64,000 nucleotides of DNA from positions 1,193,501-1,257,500 of the forward strand of contig WPIO01000061.1 in NCBI GenBank assembly GCA_009760855.2, written 5' to 3'. The translations under genes and the position numbers were made by a program. Below, in pieces: positions 1 through 11,699 of the stretch. How positions within the stretch are numbered: position 1 is the stretch's first letter; every line of letters starts with the position of its first letter. The notes below the pieces were generated by a model. That model had not been told where the DNA came from and did no database searches. It saw only the letters and a program-made list of their open reading frames with translations. The stretch is from Cristatella mucedo (lineage: Eukaryota > Bryozoa > Phylactolaemata > Cristatellidae).

Positions 1-611
1 ACTTGAAACGAGCGGTTCACTGCCTTTTGACTCACTTCACTGAATCATAATAGTTTCGTAACGGAAGACAATGCTGCACTATCTTGACGCGTGATTGAAA
101 ACCGCCATCTTGCCGCGTGACGGAGGGAAGGACATTTTTTTGCTTTAATCAGTACAGCTTGCATGGGAAAGATTTCAGATATTCTGAAGGCATAATACTG
201 GATTGATATTGATCCATCTTGTAATAAACTATCCAGAGTACAAAGAACACGGCAGCAATCAGAAACTTATTTTAAGGAACATCTTAGGAGCCCGGCTCCA
301 CGTAAGCGACACAAAGTTGTTCTGGTTTCTCATTGGTACGCCTGGTAGTAGAAGAGCTGGCAGAGCCAAGCTACAAGCACAGATTTAGAGCTTCATATAA
401 GTATAGTCCATTTGTATAGAGAGCGCCTTGATTGAACTTAGTCTATATTCAAGCACTACACGTATGCCACGTGGCCCGAGCCCAAAACCTTGGTCGTCAA
501 AGGAGATCACCTTAACACTTGAACCAAATCAGGGTGCTAAAGCTTACAGTTGCGTCACTTTTTTGAAGCCAATAAGTCTCAAAAGCCCAGAATTCAACGG
601 ACATCACTTAC
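1..611. other. Partial intron 8 of the PTPRN-like gene
   Basis: No exon, repeat family or RNA gene is recognised here. Short open frames on the plus strand (203-388, 428-631) show no family resemblance. The catalytic exons of the gene are expected further left. Confidence 0.7.
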
Positions 612-759
612 AGGGAAGCACGTCAGTGTAGCGATTCCTTTTCTTGTTGTTTGGAAGCAGTGCCACGTCCACACCACTTAAATCTGCCCGGTATGAGCAT
701 AGTGACTGCCATTCCTCGTCCAGCCGGTCTTTGTTCTTTAGGTGATCTTCCATATACGA
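612..759 (-). CDS. PTPRN: PTPRN-like exon 8: start of the PTP domain
   Basis: Acceptor ACTTGCAG, donor CCCT/GTAAGT; 148 nt, phase 0 in, phase 1 out (residues 498-547, the last split). It begins SYMEDHLKNKDRLDEEWQSLC, of which residues 499-506 match human YMEDHLRNR closely, and ends NKKRNRYTDVLP followed by a split Tyr, as in human KKNRHPDFLPY. The N-R-Y-x-D-x-L-P-Y pattern is the usual opening of classical PTP domains. A short insert with a different sequence (ADLSGVDVALLP, 522-533) replaces the variable human segment. The next exon should begin with the D-H-x-R part of the domain; I do not find it in 1-611, so it lies beyond the window. Confidence 0.95.
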
Positions 760-898
760 CTGCAAGTTGGTAGTTCAACGTCAATTTAATTATTCAAGCA
801 CCGTGTCAGAAGAAAGATTAGCACATGCACAATCAACAAAAGATGCACGAAATTACGGTAGACACAAGACTGAGGCATTCTACATTCGGCTTCTCACT

Positions 899-900
<2 letters not shown>

Positions 901-951
<51 letters not shown>
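901..951. repeat. (CT)n microsatellite
   Basis: About 25 uninterrupted CT units inside intron 7. It creates a meaningless Leu-Ser open frame. Confidence 0.98.
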
Positions 952-953
<2 letters not shown>

Positions 954-1212
954 CATTTCTTTTGATCTATCCCAGCCCTCCAGTACGAAGAAATCTCACA
1001 ACTCCCTTGCTGTATGTATATCTGACATCCTCACACGGACGACAGCAATTTTTTTAAATTGAAAGATGATAAACCAACTTGTTAGTTATGGGCAAACCAT
1101 GTGTGACTCAGAAATTAAAAAAACTTAACACTAAAAATCGGGTCTGCGAGTATATCTCCTGTTGCGTCAGCAGGGAAATCTAGGTGTCTTTTACGAAGTG
1201 ACCTTTCGCTAG

Positions 1213-1372
1213 ACGACCACATCTGGCCGAGCTGGTTTGACCCAGCTGTTAAGGTGCTCGCCCCGACCGAGGTCAGGCTGAGGTCGTGGGCTCGAGCCCC
1301 ATGGCATATGTGCAGCGCCTGAATAGAGATTACATTCTCTTCGGGTGCTATACAAATGAATTATAAATACAT
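1213..1372 (+). mobile_element. SINE-B (tRNA-derived) inserted in LINE-A
   Basis: The head reads GAGCTGGTTTGACCCAGC..TTAAGGTGCTCGCC. A B-box-like GGTCGTGGGCTCGAGCCCC follows, then the 3' tail GCGCCTGAATAGAGATTACATTCTCTTCGGGTGCTATACAAATGAATTAT (1316-1365). Copies at 5250, 8045, 28790, 36502 and 63517 share head and tail. Confidence 0.88.
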
Positions 1373-1410
1373 ATATATGCATATATATATGCATATATAT
1401 ATATATGGGG

Positions 1411-1469
<59 letters not shown>

Positions 1470-1471
1470 GG

Positions 1472-1517
<46 letters not shown>

Positions 1518-1525
1518 CCCCATTG
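1366..1525. repeat. (AT)n tract with inverted GGGGCTGA arms
   Basis: Long TA runs are interrupted by GGGGCTGA at 1407-1414 and 1468-1475, and by its reverse complement TCAGCCCC at 1514-1521, so the tract can fold into a long AT hairpin. It has probably grown from the A/T tail of the SINE. Confidence 0.9.
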
Positions 1526-2295
1526 CCAAGACTGCCTACTTTCCCCCAACCTAACGCTGCTAAAACTCGGGCTAGCTTAGACAGGGATATTAAATTCAAA
1601 TTTGTTTATGCATTTGTAACATCCCGTCTCAACTTCTAAAGCTCACTGCTCACTTGTCTACTGGCCTGTGCAATCAGGCGCTTGCAGTTGGTGTAAAACT
1701 CTGCAACTAGCCCTGTCTATCGTGAGCGTCGCAGTTGCCACATCATACCAGTTCTCAGCGACCTGCTCTGGCTTCCGATCAAGCCGTGTATAGACTTCAA
1801 GGTTGTGTCACTCACTTTTATGTCCGTTCCTTCTCTGGCTCAAGCCTACCTATTGGAAGTAGTCCGAATAGCCATCATGCCATCTGCTTTTCTGAATCAA
1901 TTTGTTTACCTACCCTTCGTACGAGCCTCAGATTCTTTGAAAACCGAGCTTATAGTTCATATGGTCCCAAGGCCTGGAACGCACTCCCGACGGATGCAAT
2001 GACATCCTCAGACTTGAATATATTTAAAAGAAAGCTAAAAACGTCCCTACTTTGATACCATTTGGCGGGTCCTTATGATTTGTTCATTATGTGCTCATGA
2101 ATGCTGAAACAGGGCATGCTGCCACTAATCACATGTACATGTTGATACTGTGCATATCACCCTAACCATGTTTTTGTTTGCTGAAATTAGGCATGCTTCT
2201 ACTCACCGTTTGATCATGCTTAGTTTACAGCACATTTAAAGTGCCCATACATTGAGTTCTCTGTGTTCGCTGAGCAAATGTATTATCATGATTAT

Positions 2296-2300
2296 CTCTG

Positions 2301-2352
<52 letters not shown>

Positions 2353-2440
2353 GCTATCTATGTATCTATTTATCTATCTATCTATGTATCTATCTACGTG
2401 TCTACCTATCTATCTATCTACGTATCTATCTCCATCTCAA
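2296..2440. repeat. (CT)n followed by (TATC)n microsatellite
   Basis: CT units at 2296-2351 pass into TATC/TGTATC/CTAC units to about 2440, directly after the LINE-A 3' end. Confidence 0.95.
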
Positions 2441-3017
2441 TTTCTATCGCTCTACCAATGCCCAGCCCCCAAGCAGACTTTGCTGAGCTGCCCTGCAAAT
2501 ATTGTGCCAATTGTGCACGGTTTCCCAACTTTGTGTGAATTTGAGGCCGCTTAATATATGCTTCGAAAAAGCTAATACAAGTTTGTTAATGGTTACATTC
2601 TTTGATAGCCAATGCGATTAAGAAGTGTTTGCCGTCGAATGTCAACAGTTGTCCAGGCAAGCACCTCCTGCTGCTGTACTTAATAGCCAGCTTCTGTTAA
2701 ACGAGCGTTTAAATGGGTAGCTGTGGCTTGGTAATGAGTGAAAGCGAGACCAGGCTAGTGGTTCTCTTAACTGGGCTCTAGCAGTGCTGATCAGTTAGTT
2801 AAATTGCACAATGGTTGAAAGTTCGTGAAACCCGAAATATTTCTGTGTCTAAATGAATGGAGGACAATCATTGCACACTAATACGAACCTAATAGCAGAA
2901 CACAGGAATATTCTACAAAGTGGCCTGTATAATTGACAGTGCTTATGCAGTGTACCTTAGTACCTGCCGCTGATGGCGTTACCGCTATAGGAAAATTATT
3001 CCTGATCAACTGCCTAT

Positions 3018-3150
3018 AATAATAATAATAATAAGAATAATTCATTTGTTATAGAACTCCCAGAGAACTAATTCTCTTGATAGGCACTTTGAAATTGCTG
3101 CATTGGATGCATGATCGAATGGCTAGTGGTAGCACTCTCAATGACAAAAA
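3018..3150 (-). mobile_element. LINE-A 3' end fragment
   Basis: (AAT)n at 3018-3035 is followed by a decayed minus-strand copy of the LINE-A tail (CCCAGAGAACTAATTCTCTTGATAGGCACTTTG) and the ATGATCGAATGGCTAGTGG stretch seen in other copies. Confidence 0.75.
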
Positions 3151-3705
3151 GTATAACCCTAGAAACCTGTCACGCTCAAAAGACCTGATGTTTTACTTGG
3201 AGAGCTGCAAAGGATGCAAATTCTTGTCCAACTCGTTGTAATTGCTTGACTCACTAAAGCATTATTAGTCCATGCTTGATTTGCTGTGTTCGGTGATGTC
3301 CCTTCTGGATATCTGAATCTTTAAAATGCCACACTGGCTTGTGGTAAGGCTGCTGTTCCAATCTAGCAGCTAAGACCTTTTCCAATCAATGTGCCAGTCA
3401 AATCCAAGTAATCCCGAGTAATCGGTTCACCCAGTTTACTGTTGGGCCCATACATTTCTGGACTTGGAGAATCGACTCTGGTGGTTTCCGATCCTCGAAT
3501 GAAGACAGCTTTCGCTTAGCAGCGTTTCGATGCAGCTTCGACTTTGCTGGCTGCTGCTTGCTAATATTACAGATTCAAAGGCGCAGGCTGGGTCAATACC
3601 CTTCAGAGCAGGAAGTAAATGTGCTGGCAACAGAAAAAGGTTAGACCATAATTGAGCCGTAATGGGCGTAATAATGCACATGCCGTCGAATGCAACATAA
3701 TAGCC

Positions 3706-3767
3706 GTAAATGCTCTTCTGTCGCTATACGAAAAGAGGTTTTAAATCAGATAGTATTTTTTTCAAGT
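3706..3767 (+). mobile_element. SINE-A 3' fragment
   Basis: TAGCCGTAAATGCTCTTCTGTCGCTATACGAAAAGAGG..TTAAATCAG.TAGTATTTTTTTC equals the last third of SINE-A (compare 31945-32010). Head and B box are absent, so it is 5' truncated. Confidence 0.8.
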
Positions 3768-3871
3768 GGCCACCTCAGCCACTTCCAACCCATTTTCTTT
3801 GACTCCCCCAAGCATCATATCGACCTTAAGATTCCGTCGGTGACCTTTATGTTCCTTTGTTCTATTGCTTT

Positions 3872-4345
3872 ATTAATAATAAAAATAATATTGCACTTGA
3901 TAAAGCGCCCTCGGAGAACTAAATCTCTTTCTAGGCGCTTTACATTTGCTGCAAAATGATATGCAATAGAATAGTAAGTAAAATCATGCTTGAAAAACAA
4001 ACAAAATGAATAATATGGTTAGGGGTGACATGCACAGGGTCAGCATGCAAATGTGGTTAGTGGCAGCATGCACAGTGTCAGCACGCACAAGCACATCAAG
4101 GACGAATCACAGGGACCCACTAAATGCTGTCCTAAATAGGTGTGTTTTTAGGTCCCTTTTAAATGTGGTCAGGTCAGGGGATGTTCTGACGCAAGTCGGG
4201 AGGAAGTTCCAGGCTTTGGGAGCATACGAGCTAAATGCACGGTCTCCAAAGGATTTGAGGTTTGTACGAGGTATTTGTAGACTGTTGGATTCCGAAAAGC
4301 GGGTGGTACGATGCTTGGCCTGATTGGGGAGTATAGCTTTAGCCT
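3872..4345 (-). mobile_element. LINE-A copy, 5' truncated
   Basis: Read on the minus strand, the 3' end is (AAT)n, TTGCACTTGATAAAGCGCCCTCGGAGAACTAAATCTCTTTCTAGGCGCTTTACATTTGCTGCAA. The C-terminal coding part follows up to the conserved GGAGACCGTGCATTTAG.TCGTATGCTCCCAAAGCCTGGAACT block. It is almost identical to 15365-15700 and 38385-38780. Confidence 0.92.
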
Positions 4346-4611
4346 ATCCATCTGAAATATGTCAACCTCTACATACATGTTTTGATCCTACACGGCATCT
4401 ATCTTCAGCTTACAGCACGAGGGCGTCTACGTGTTGCTTGAGCTGAATAGCCGGGCCAGAGCACAATGAATTGTTGGGTGCATGCACCTTCGACAGGCAT
4501 ATCACAGAATTCGTTATGAATCTAAAGGGATTCGTTCGAGAGCAGGCGAGAAGAAAGTGCTGGCATACAGTATTTTGGGCATGCAACTGTCAGCCTAGTC
4601 CATCGGCTCAC

Positions 4612-4666
4612 CAGAATCATGTGACCCGTCGACACGTCCATGCTGCATACAGCCGGTTCCTCACTC
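4612..4666 (-). CDS. PTPRN: PTPRN-like exon 7: 55-nt exon with the STGHMIL motif
   Basis: Acceptor TTAATTGCAG and donor CTG/GTGAGC bound 55 nt, phase 2 in, phase 0 out (residues 479-497). With the split Trp it reads W-SEEPAVCSMDVSTGHMIL, against human CEEPAQANMDISTGHMIL after the same Trp. The match is nearly residue for residue, and the phases fit exon 6 and exon 8 exactly. This is the lead-in to the PTP domain. An unrelated forward-strand open frame (4471-4734) overlaps it and has no support. Confidence 0.94.
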
Positions 4667-5249
4667 CTGCAATTAACAGACAGTTCAGTGACAGCAATTT
4701 GGTTCTGATTCGTGCAAAGCAGCTTTCATGCTAGTGCCAACAGACTTCCGTTGATGAAAGCTTGCCAGGGCGCTTGCACTGCCAGCAGTTGCACTCTAAA
4801 CACTTCCCAACAACACTCAATTGAAGCACTGCCAGCAGCAGCAGCAACTTTTGGCCAATAGCCAGCAGATTTAGCCTCTGCAGTCAGCTGCTGTTTCTGC
4901 AACATTAGCTGTCTGGTCTACGCAAATAAGAGCAAGAAAAAAGAGTCAGAAAGAAATTACTTAGCAAGAACTCTACTTCCATAGCTGTAAAAACAAGAAT
5001 CTGCGACATCTTGTATACATTGTTGACTTCACAACGCAACTGTAGCAAATTCTCAAGTGTAGAGTCTCGGAAGTCGGAGAACTCAATAAGTAAGCTTGTG
5101 AGACTTTTCTGATTTTGAGCTTGATCAGCAGCTAATGATGGTCAATTCTGAATTACTTTTTCTTAGTAACACTGCGCTAGGATAAGGAAGAGCATGGCTG
5201 GAATCGTGGAATTGCCTATATGGGAGTAATCAAGTTAAATTTTCACGCT

Positions 5250-5402
5250 CGTTTGGTAGAGTGGTGAGGTTGCCCGCCTTGAACCAAAGTCAAGGTGAAT
5301 GTCGTTGATGACTGAGGTCGTGGGCTTGATTCCCTTGGCATATGTGAAGCACCTAAATAAAGACCAAGTTTCTTTACGCGCTATACAAATGAATTATATG
5401 TA
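5250..5402 (+). mobile_element. SINE-B copy
   Basis: GTTTGGTAGAGTGGTGAGGTTGCCCGCC head, GGTCGTGGGCTTGATTCCC B box, and the GCACCTAAATAAAGACCAAGTTTCTTTACGCGCTATACAAATGAATTAT tail. A diverged copy in intron 6-7 DNA. Confidence 0.85.
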
Positions 5403-6214
5403 TGTTTTCTAATTAATGTGAAAAACATATAGAAACTTGGAATAGGTGTATGTCCTTGTCACCAATAATAAATCTTTGTTCAATACGAACTCACGGCAGT
5501 CGCGATTTTCATAGGGGACCTCGAGGCTGTCAGCTTAAATTTGTGTGCTCAATATTTTCGAATTAATCTGCTCGGTGTGCCTAAGGCTTACTAGGTGGTC
5601 GTAACGCAGTGAGCAACCATTTTTGAGTTAAAAATCTGACTGATTTCTGGTAGGCTTGATTTCTGGTTAAAGGACCCTCAAAGCATGAGCACTTGAGATA
5701 CTAAAGGCTACCAGCAGAGGCCTTTGCAGGAAGACCATACGTATTCTACTGAAGTTTACTTCAATTAAACCCATCATACCCGAGACATAGCACAGAATAA
5801 GCAGCTCTGCCAACCCAAGCGAGGAAGGCAAAGACAGAAAGGAAGAACAGGCTTTGGCACTCGCAAAAACTGCTTGCATGTATAAATACAAACGATCTCC
5901 GACATCTGTACTGGGTGCCTGTTCCAAGAAATCCTCTCAAAATCATTCGACCTTATGCAACGAAATGCCTCTATTGATTAATCACGTGTCCCGCTCGACG
6001 TGCAGGAATCTCTGCAGGTTTGAGTTCCTGGTTTCCAGCAGTTTAGTTGTAGTATTTGCTCATGGTGCTTAGGCTTTGAAAGTCTAATTGCTACCAGACT
6101 GAGAGACAGTTTGAGAACCTGCTGGTAGCAAAACAGGTGCCTCACACCATCTACGTGAGGGTACCCCTAGATGAGGCCAATAAATACTGACGCCGGCAAA
6201 TATGGCCGTTTCGG

Positions 6215-7035
6215 CATAATAATAACTATAATAGTACATTTAGTATAGTGCCCTAAGAGAATTCAATCCTTTTCCAGGCACTTTACATTTGATGCACACG
6301 AAGCATGATCGAATGCTAAGTAGTAACATGCTCAATGAAAGCAAGGATAGCATGGTTAGAGATGACATGCACAGGGTCAGCATGCAAATATGGTTAGCAG
6401 TAGCATGCCCAGTGTCAGCAGGCATAAAGCACACAAAGGACGAATCACATGAGCCCGCTAAATGCTTTGATAAACAGCTGCGTTTTAGTTTCTCTTTAAA
6501 TGTCATCATATCAGGGGATGTTGTGACGCCTGTCGGAAGTGAGTTTCAGGCTTTGGGAGCATACGAACTAAAACACAGTCTCCAAAGGATTTGAGATTCA
6601 TCAGATGTATAGGTAAACGATAAGATTTCAAAGATCAGGTAGTACAATGCTTAGCATGGTGGGGAGTAGATCTGATAGGTAGGCTACAGCCAAAGAATAA
6701 AAGGACCTAAAAGCTAGTGGCAAAACCTTTAAGTCAATGCGTTGCTTGACTGGTAGAAAGTGCAGGTCGGTGAGAAGTGGTGTGCTGTGGCAGCTGTGGT
6801 GCTTACGACAGACAACCCTAGCACCAGCTTTGCACCAACTGCAAACGGCTGATTGCACCGAAAGGCAAACTTGACTGTGAAGCTGAACTGGCCATCTAGT
6901 GAACGATCACTTTAGAACAGGACACCGATTTCTTGCAGATTCAACAGGAGATAAGCTGGCAGGGCCGATTGTCAGCGTTAACCGTTCCAATTTCTGAATG
7001 GCACTTTTTTGCACATAACTAGTAAGTTGGCTGTA
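6215..7035 (-). mobile_element. LINE-A copy (C-terminal RT region and 3' end)
   Basis: The minus-strand 3' tail starts at ATAATAATAACTATAATAG..AGTGCCCTAAGAGAATTCAATCC. It is followed by the C-terminal reading frame (CACCTGACCTGCACTTTCTACCAG..CAAGCAACGC region near 6730-6780) and the upstream RT segment to about 7035, with several frameshifts. It abuts a plus-strand LINE-B 3' end with no spacer. Confidence 0.88.
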
Positions 7036-7037
7036 TC

Positions 7038-7315
7038 ACTCGTGCAAGGGCAACTACTCTCCTGCCGCCGACTATGGCACACCCTTTTCAGCCGCCCTGA
7101 GTTGCTACTTTCATGTTACTCACTACCTCTACTGCTCTTCTGACTCTGCTATGCTTCCCACTTTTTCTTTGTTGCGTGAGACGAAGTCTTTTGGCTACCG
7201 AATGCGTACCGAAAGCCGCTTAGGCTGTGAGTACGCTATACAAAACTCTCCTGCATAGCTCACACATAGTATTTGTGCCTTTTTTCGGAGTTACAGATGC
7301 AGATACATTACATAA
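7038..7315 (+). mobile_element. LINE-B 3' end
   Basis: The shared block starts near GCAACTACTCTCCTGC..GCCGACTATGGCAC and runs through CTGACTCTGCTATGCTTCCCACTTTTTCTTTGTTGCG to the tail TACCGAAAGCCGCTTAGGCTGTGAGTACGCTATACAAAACTCTCCTGC. It then ends in the AGTTACAGATGCAGATACATTACAT tail. Homologous to 19120-19470, 29085-29200 and 35650-36040. Confidence 0.85.
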
Positions 7316-7697
7316 AATTACATTCAGTTTCAGGTAGTCACCAAAAGATGGCGTTCTGGTGTGCTTCACTGCCACCCGGAGCCGTATATCTAAACCGTCA
7401 CTCAAAGCATAGGCTGCAGGGCAGTTGTACCTTTCTTGCTGAAGCACAAATCAAAAGTATCGAGTAGGTTGAAGCATAGCACCTATTAGTTTTCGTATTG
7501 ACCTTATTTCGTCTGGTCCTTCGATATCCTGCCAATTCTGTCAGTGACAACAGGAATTCTGCTAGCCTCTAAATATCGAAATAACTCTACTGGGGAAGCT
7601 GCCAGCCTTGCAAGTGGGCGTCAGAGGAGTGAGCAGCCATGTCTGCTTGATAGTTAGAGGTCACGCAGTGCACGATCAAGATTTACATGCACGATGG

Positions 7698-7880
7698 TAG
7701 AAAAAATACTAGCTGATTTAACAGCCTCTATTGTATAGCAACAGAAGAACCCTGACGGCTATCACCACCGCTTGCAGTGGCGATAAAGAATCCCCCACCG
7801 CAGGATTCAAACTCACAAGCTCGGGACCGAAGTCATGAAAAGCAACCGCCTTACCAAGTGTGCCATCATGGCTCACCGTA
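7698..7880 (-). mobile_element. SINE-A copy
   Basis: Minus-strand copy. The tail AAAAATACTAGCTGATTTAACAGCCTC..TGTATAGC is followed by the GGCTATCACCACCGCTTGCAGTGGCGATAAAGAATC hairpin region, then the B box and a head ending in CATCATGGCTCACC. Confidence 0.92.
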
Positions 7881-8044
7881 GAAAAAGGGCACATTCACTC
7901 GTGCAGGGAGGGCAACAGTTGTATGCCCGAACACACAATCGTGCAGAGTGACAGGTAAGGGGCCATCGTAGTTCTGCTTGCAGAGAATTATTTGGCAAGG
8001 ATTATTCGCCATCACACAAAAAATGAATACTTGTCATTTGCACT

Positions 8045-8198
8045 GATTTGGTCCAGTAGTTAAGGTGCTCGCCCTGAAGGTCAGAGTGAACGTATTTGAT
8101 CACTGAGGTCGTGGCCTCGAGCCCTGTGGCATAGGTAATGCGTCTGAATAGAGATTAATTTCTCTTAGGAGGCTATACAAATGAATTACGTTTTATAT
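8045..8198 (+). mobile_element. SINE-B copy
   Basis: TTTGGTCCAGTAGTTAAGGTGCTCGCC head, GGTCGTGGCCTCGAGCCC B-box region, tail GCGTCTGAATAGAGATTAATTTCTCTTAGGAGGCTATACAAATGAATTA. Confidence 0.9.
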
Positions 8199-8199
8199 C

Positions 8200-9690
8200 T
8201 TTTTGTATTTAGTGTTGTACAAGCTATCGACAATAAAATTGCTTCAATCTGTAGAATAATTCGTAGCTAGTCTGAACGGATTGTTCTATGGTGGTTTAAA
8301 CAGCTTAGGAGCTATAAATATGCACAAAAGTACAGTGAACCGATAAAATATCAAAATTTGAATCGTGTAAACTGCATCGCCTTGGCGAATGTCATTCTTT
8401 GTCTAATCGCCTGGGCTCTTTTTGAGCACATTCAGACTGCCCATTTGACCAAGACTTATTTTGGACTCATCTTAAACCTCAAAATGACCTTCACACTGTA
8501 TACCCGTAGGCTGCAAAATAAGACCGACATGAGCGGCTCCTAGCTGCTTATGCTGGATTCCCACTCTTTATTGGTCATGTTTCCTCATTTTCATTCACTG
8601 TGGTGGTCCTTGCATGAGGCCTTAGCAACAGCATGTGCAATGAGTCAGGTGTTAATAACGGTCGACAGAAAATACAGGTGTACGGCTCAAGGTGGGCTTA
8701 CCAAGCTTTTGGCTTACTTCGGCTACTTGGCAGAGTCGGGCATACAGGCTGTCTAGCTGCAACTACTGCCGACCGTTAGGTGCCAGAAGGGCTAACTTGA
8801 CTGTCTCTGACGATGGTGGTATCAAGGATATCTTCACTTGAAGATTTTAGAGTAGCCACTACTAATTATTCATTAAATGCAAGTCTCAAGGCAGAACAAG
8901 ATGCTAGCCAGCAATCGAATCGAGCGTCAGTTCTCTCATTGAAAGGGCTCATCAGGAGTCCATCGGTAAAGTCTCTAGCCGGCCGAGAGAGAAATAGCTG
9001 ATTGGTTATTCGCTTTGCATCGATATGAATTTCCTAGCCCTATTGACTCCAAAAAGCGAACGAGCATTCCAGCTCAAATTTCGGACAAGTCATAATCTGT
9101 AAACACCTGTATGGCTTAAGGACTTTGGTCTGCTTTGCAATAGTCGTAAGGACTTCAGTGACATGCTGTTGAAGGCATGCCCTGTCGATTTCACAAAAGT
9201 AACAATGATCATTTGATCCCGCCAAGTGGCAAACGTTCAAGTAACAAACCAACTTTGATTGACATAAATCCATAAATAGAGTAACTGAAGTGGTCGTCAC
9301 TGAACTATCTGTATCACGTGGTCGAGCAGTGTAGCCCGTGGCCTATCTCCTAGACCAGGAAGCATTACGGTGACGTTGCGATCTGATTACAACTTGCTTT
9401 TTGTTGCATTGTCATTGCACAAGACATATAATAAGATAAATTTGTAATGTCAAACCTGCTTTTAAAATTTAAACCTTACAATTTAAACTGATTTTGGTCA
9501 CCCACCAATGTTAACACCCACATTCCCAAGAAACCAATCGAGTACTTTGTTGTTACCAATACTGCATCGAGGCCATCTCTCTTTCTAGTATAAATCAGCA
9601 GTCACTTTGAGGCAAGAGATGAACTGGTACAAAAAACAGGATTCTCAGAGTGCTGCAGTTGCTGCTTCGCTGATGCTGTTCTATCAATAT
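8200..9690. other. Intron 6 sequence without recognised features
   Basis: Low-GC DNA with short random open frames on both strands (for example 8358-8756 plus, 9040-9300 minus). No splice-bounded coding segment and no copy of the window's repeat families was seen. Confidence 0.6.
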
Positions 9691-9692
9691 GG

Positions 9693-9693
9693 C

Positions 9694-9729
<36 letters not shown>
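9693..9729. repeat. (CTG)n trinucleotide repeat
   Basis: Twelve CTG/CAG units in intron 6. They generate poly-Gln and poly-Ala shadows on the minus strand. The gene's own exons do not include it. Confidence 0.95.
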
Positions 9730-9730
<1 letters not shown>

Positions 9731-10595
9731 CCGCCACCAGCTGGTGAACTGATGATAGATACCTGCAGACGTGGAAGCGAGGCATCCGTGGGCCATATTC
9801 ACGGGGCCACGACGTATTGTTCAGAGGAAGGCAGTAGCTGAGCTTTTGTGACATTGCCGAGATGATGCAATGTACAACCTCAACGATAGCAGAGCTGACT
9901 AGATCAACTATTGACCAAGAACAAAGCAAGACTGTGCTGGACAGCCTGAGGGCCTGGCAGTCAGGAGAGGTATGGGTGGTGGCTACTGAATGATGGAATT
10001 GATTTAAGCAGCAATGGCCAATCGCCACAACCGGCCTACAGAAGACGGCAATTATGAGCATTTAAGGATTATCGGTCGCCTAAGGTCACAAGCTGCTGCT
10101 GCTCCTATCTCGAAGCCATTTACTCAATCAAGCTAGACAGCCAGCTACACCGAGCGACCTCTGACTGGTGGCACCGATGCTGGACCACTGAAGTCCCCAA
10201 ACAATTAAGTAAACGGTGGCCTGCTTGCATCTTAGTCCTTGTCCTCCTCACTCATTCACACAGGAGTGCTCATCTGTGGCAGGCTAGTTTCTTAGTCGCA
10301 CTGCTATTTGGTCAGCATGTGATAGGCTATAACCACCATTCGTGAGTAGTTTCGATAAGCTGCCACTGATAGCTTAGGGAGGGGAAAGCTACCACAGGTC
10401 ATGTTTCTGTATACATGATCACTGTGCAGATGCTTTAAACCTGCAGCAATGATGAAATACCCAGTGGAGATTGTAGGAAATGCACTAACAATCCAGGAGA
10501 AGAATAGGGCCAAATAGCCTTATTGTCCGAGGACCCCACTCTTAAGTCAATTCGTTTTGATGGACCTCGTCACGCTCGATCCTCTCGTTTAATAT
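9730..10595. other. Intron 6 sequence without recognised features
   Basis: Minus-strand open frames of 125 and 69 aa occur but show no family similarity, and no PTPRN domain piece is missing between exons 6 and 7. Confidence 0.6.
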
Positions 10596-10597
10596 TA

Positions 10598-10690
10598 ACA
10601 CATTTGATATAGCACCCTCAGAGAACTCAATCTCTTTCTAAGCACTTTATATTTGATGCAAAGGAAAGTATCCATTCATTCCGCCTTTAC
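10598..10690 (-). mobile_element. LINE-A 3' end fragment
   Basis: TATAGCACCCTCAGAGAACTCAATCTCTTTCTAAGCACTTTATATTTGATGCAAAGGAAAG is the minus-strand LINE-A hairpin; only about 90 bp remain. Confidence 0.8.
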
Positions 10691-11127
10691 TCTAAAGGGC
10701 TACTGGCCACTTCACCGCTTGCCTTCTTAAGATTTATTTATAGGATTATACTCAAAGAGGAGCTATTGAATTAAAAGACATAAATATCTTGCTCCACATT
10801 CTGTTGGCAGCAGAAATTTGTAAATAACAGCGGAAATGTAATCCAGTTTTCTCGCCCTCGGTGAGACTGCAATGTTCCACTCTTGTGGTCTCATTATGGC
10901 ATTTCTAGAATACCGGCGGATTGCCATCTTTCCTTGAGTGCACGATACTATGGGCCGTTTGGTTATGGCTAGTCAAAACAGAGAGGATGCAGATTCTGAA
11001 GGCTGCAGGATTCGGTCTGGGGACCTCATGGTCACAAACACGTTGCAATCGCCATTAAACCACTGGGACCAGCCTCATAATTAACAGGGGTCTGGGAGTA
11101 GGCAGCACGGACTCCTGAGTCCTGACC

Positions 11128-11315
11128 TCCAAAAAAATTTTAAGATAGAGGCTAGCTGATTTAGCATTGTATAGCAGGTAGAAAAGCCATAGCCACCATC
11201 ACCCCCGTTCTCGTTTGCCGACGGCAATTCAGAATTACTTGCTGCAGGACTCGAACCTAAGTCCTGGATCATGAAGTGCAAGCACTCTACCCTTTGGCCT
11301 AAATAGAGAACAATG
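11128..11315 (-). mobile_element. SINE-A copy, diverged
   Basis: GAGGCTAGCTGATTTAGC..TGTATAGC tail, CATAGCCACCATCACC centre, and GCAGGACTCGAACCTAAGTCC B box on the minus strand. Substitutions throughout mark it as an old copy. Confidence 0.72.
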
Positions 11316-11699
11316 TGCTCTCCAGCTCCAGTCAATTCGATGGAAATGATGGAATTAGTGCAATTCTTGGCTGTGCCAACTTTTTCCCTAACTATGACTA
11401 GGCAGAAAAAGTGTCGAGAAACAAAATAAATTATTTAAGCGGTGGCACTAATATTTATTAATGGTCTATCTAAGTGTGACCAAAACGCTGGGGAGTGTTA
11501 AAAATCTTTTTCTAACTAATCGCCCACCCTGCCTCATTTTTAAACAGCACAGCTTATTTTTCCATCAATAAATTCGATATGCGGTTAAAAAGATGGCAGT
11601 CAATTCGAATAGCTAGCGCTTGCCCCATCTCAAAAGGAGAGTTTTAGAACACAAAATATCGATCGGAAACTCTGAGAAGCCTCTAAATTTAAGGATCTC

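Larger units (their letters stand above)
985..2250 (+). mobile_element. LINE-A copy split by SINE-B and an AT repeat
   Basis: The left part (about 985-1212) matches the LINE-A stretch with MGKP and LDDHI-like codons. It stops at CTAGACGACCACATC and resumes near 1528 with the sequence that follows in other copies (compare 15002-15070). It continues through the C-terminal segment around RFFENRAYSSYGPKAWNALP (1938-1990) to a decayed 3' hairpin near 2240. The intervening 1213-1525 is a SINE-B plus an expanded AT tract. The copy carries frameshifts and is dead. Confidence 0.85.

Noticed and set aside
1-611. Next PTP-domain exon (D-H-x-R, S-D-Y-I-N-A-S)
   Set aside because: Searched on the minus strand; no matching codons or acceptor found, so the exon must lie outside the window.
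4006-4323. Conserved 105-codon open frame repeated at 15365-15682
   Set aside because: It is the antisense of the LINE-A C-terminal region and recurs only because the LINE does.
9684-10061. 125-codon minus frame with poly-Ala, as a missing PTPRN exon
   Set aside because: Exon 6 joins exon 7 directly in phase with no gap against the human protein, so no exon is needed here.
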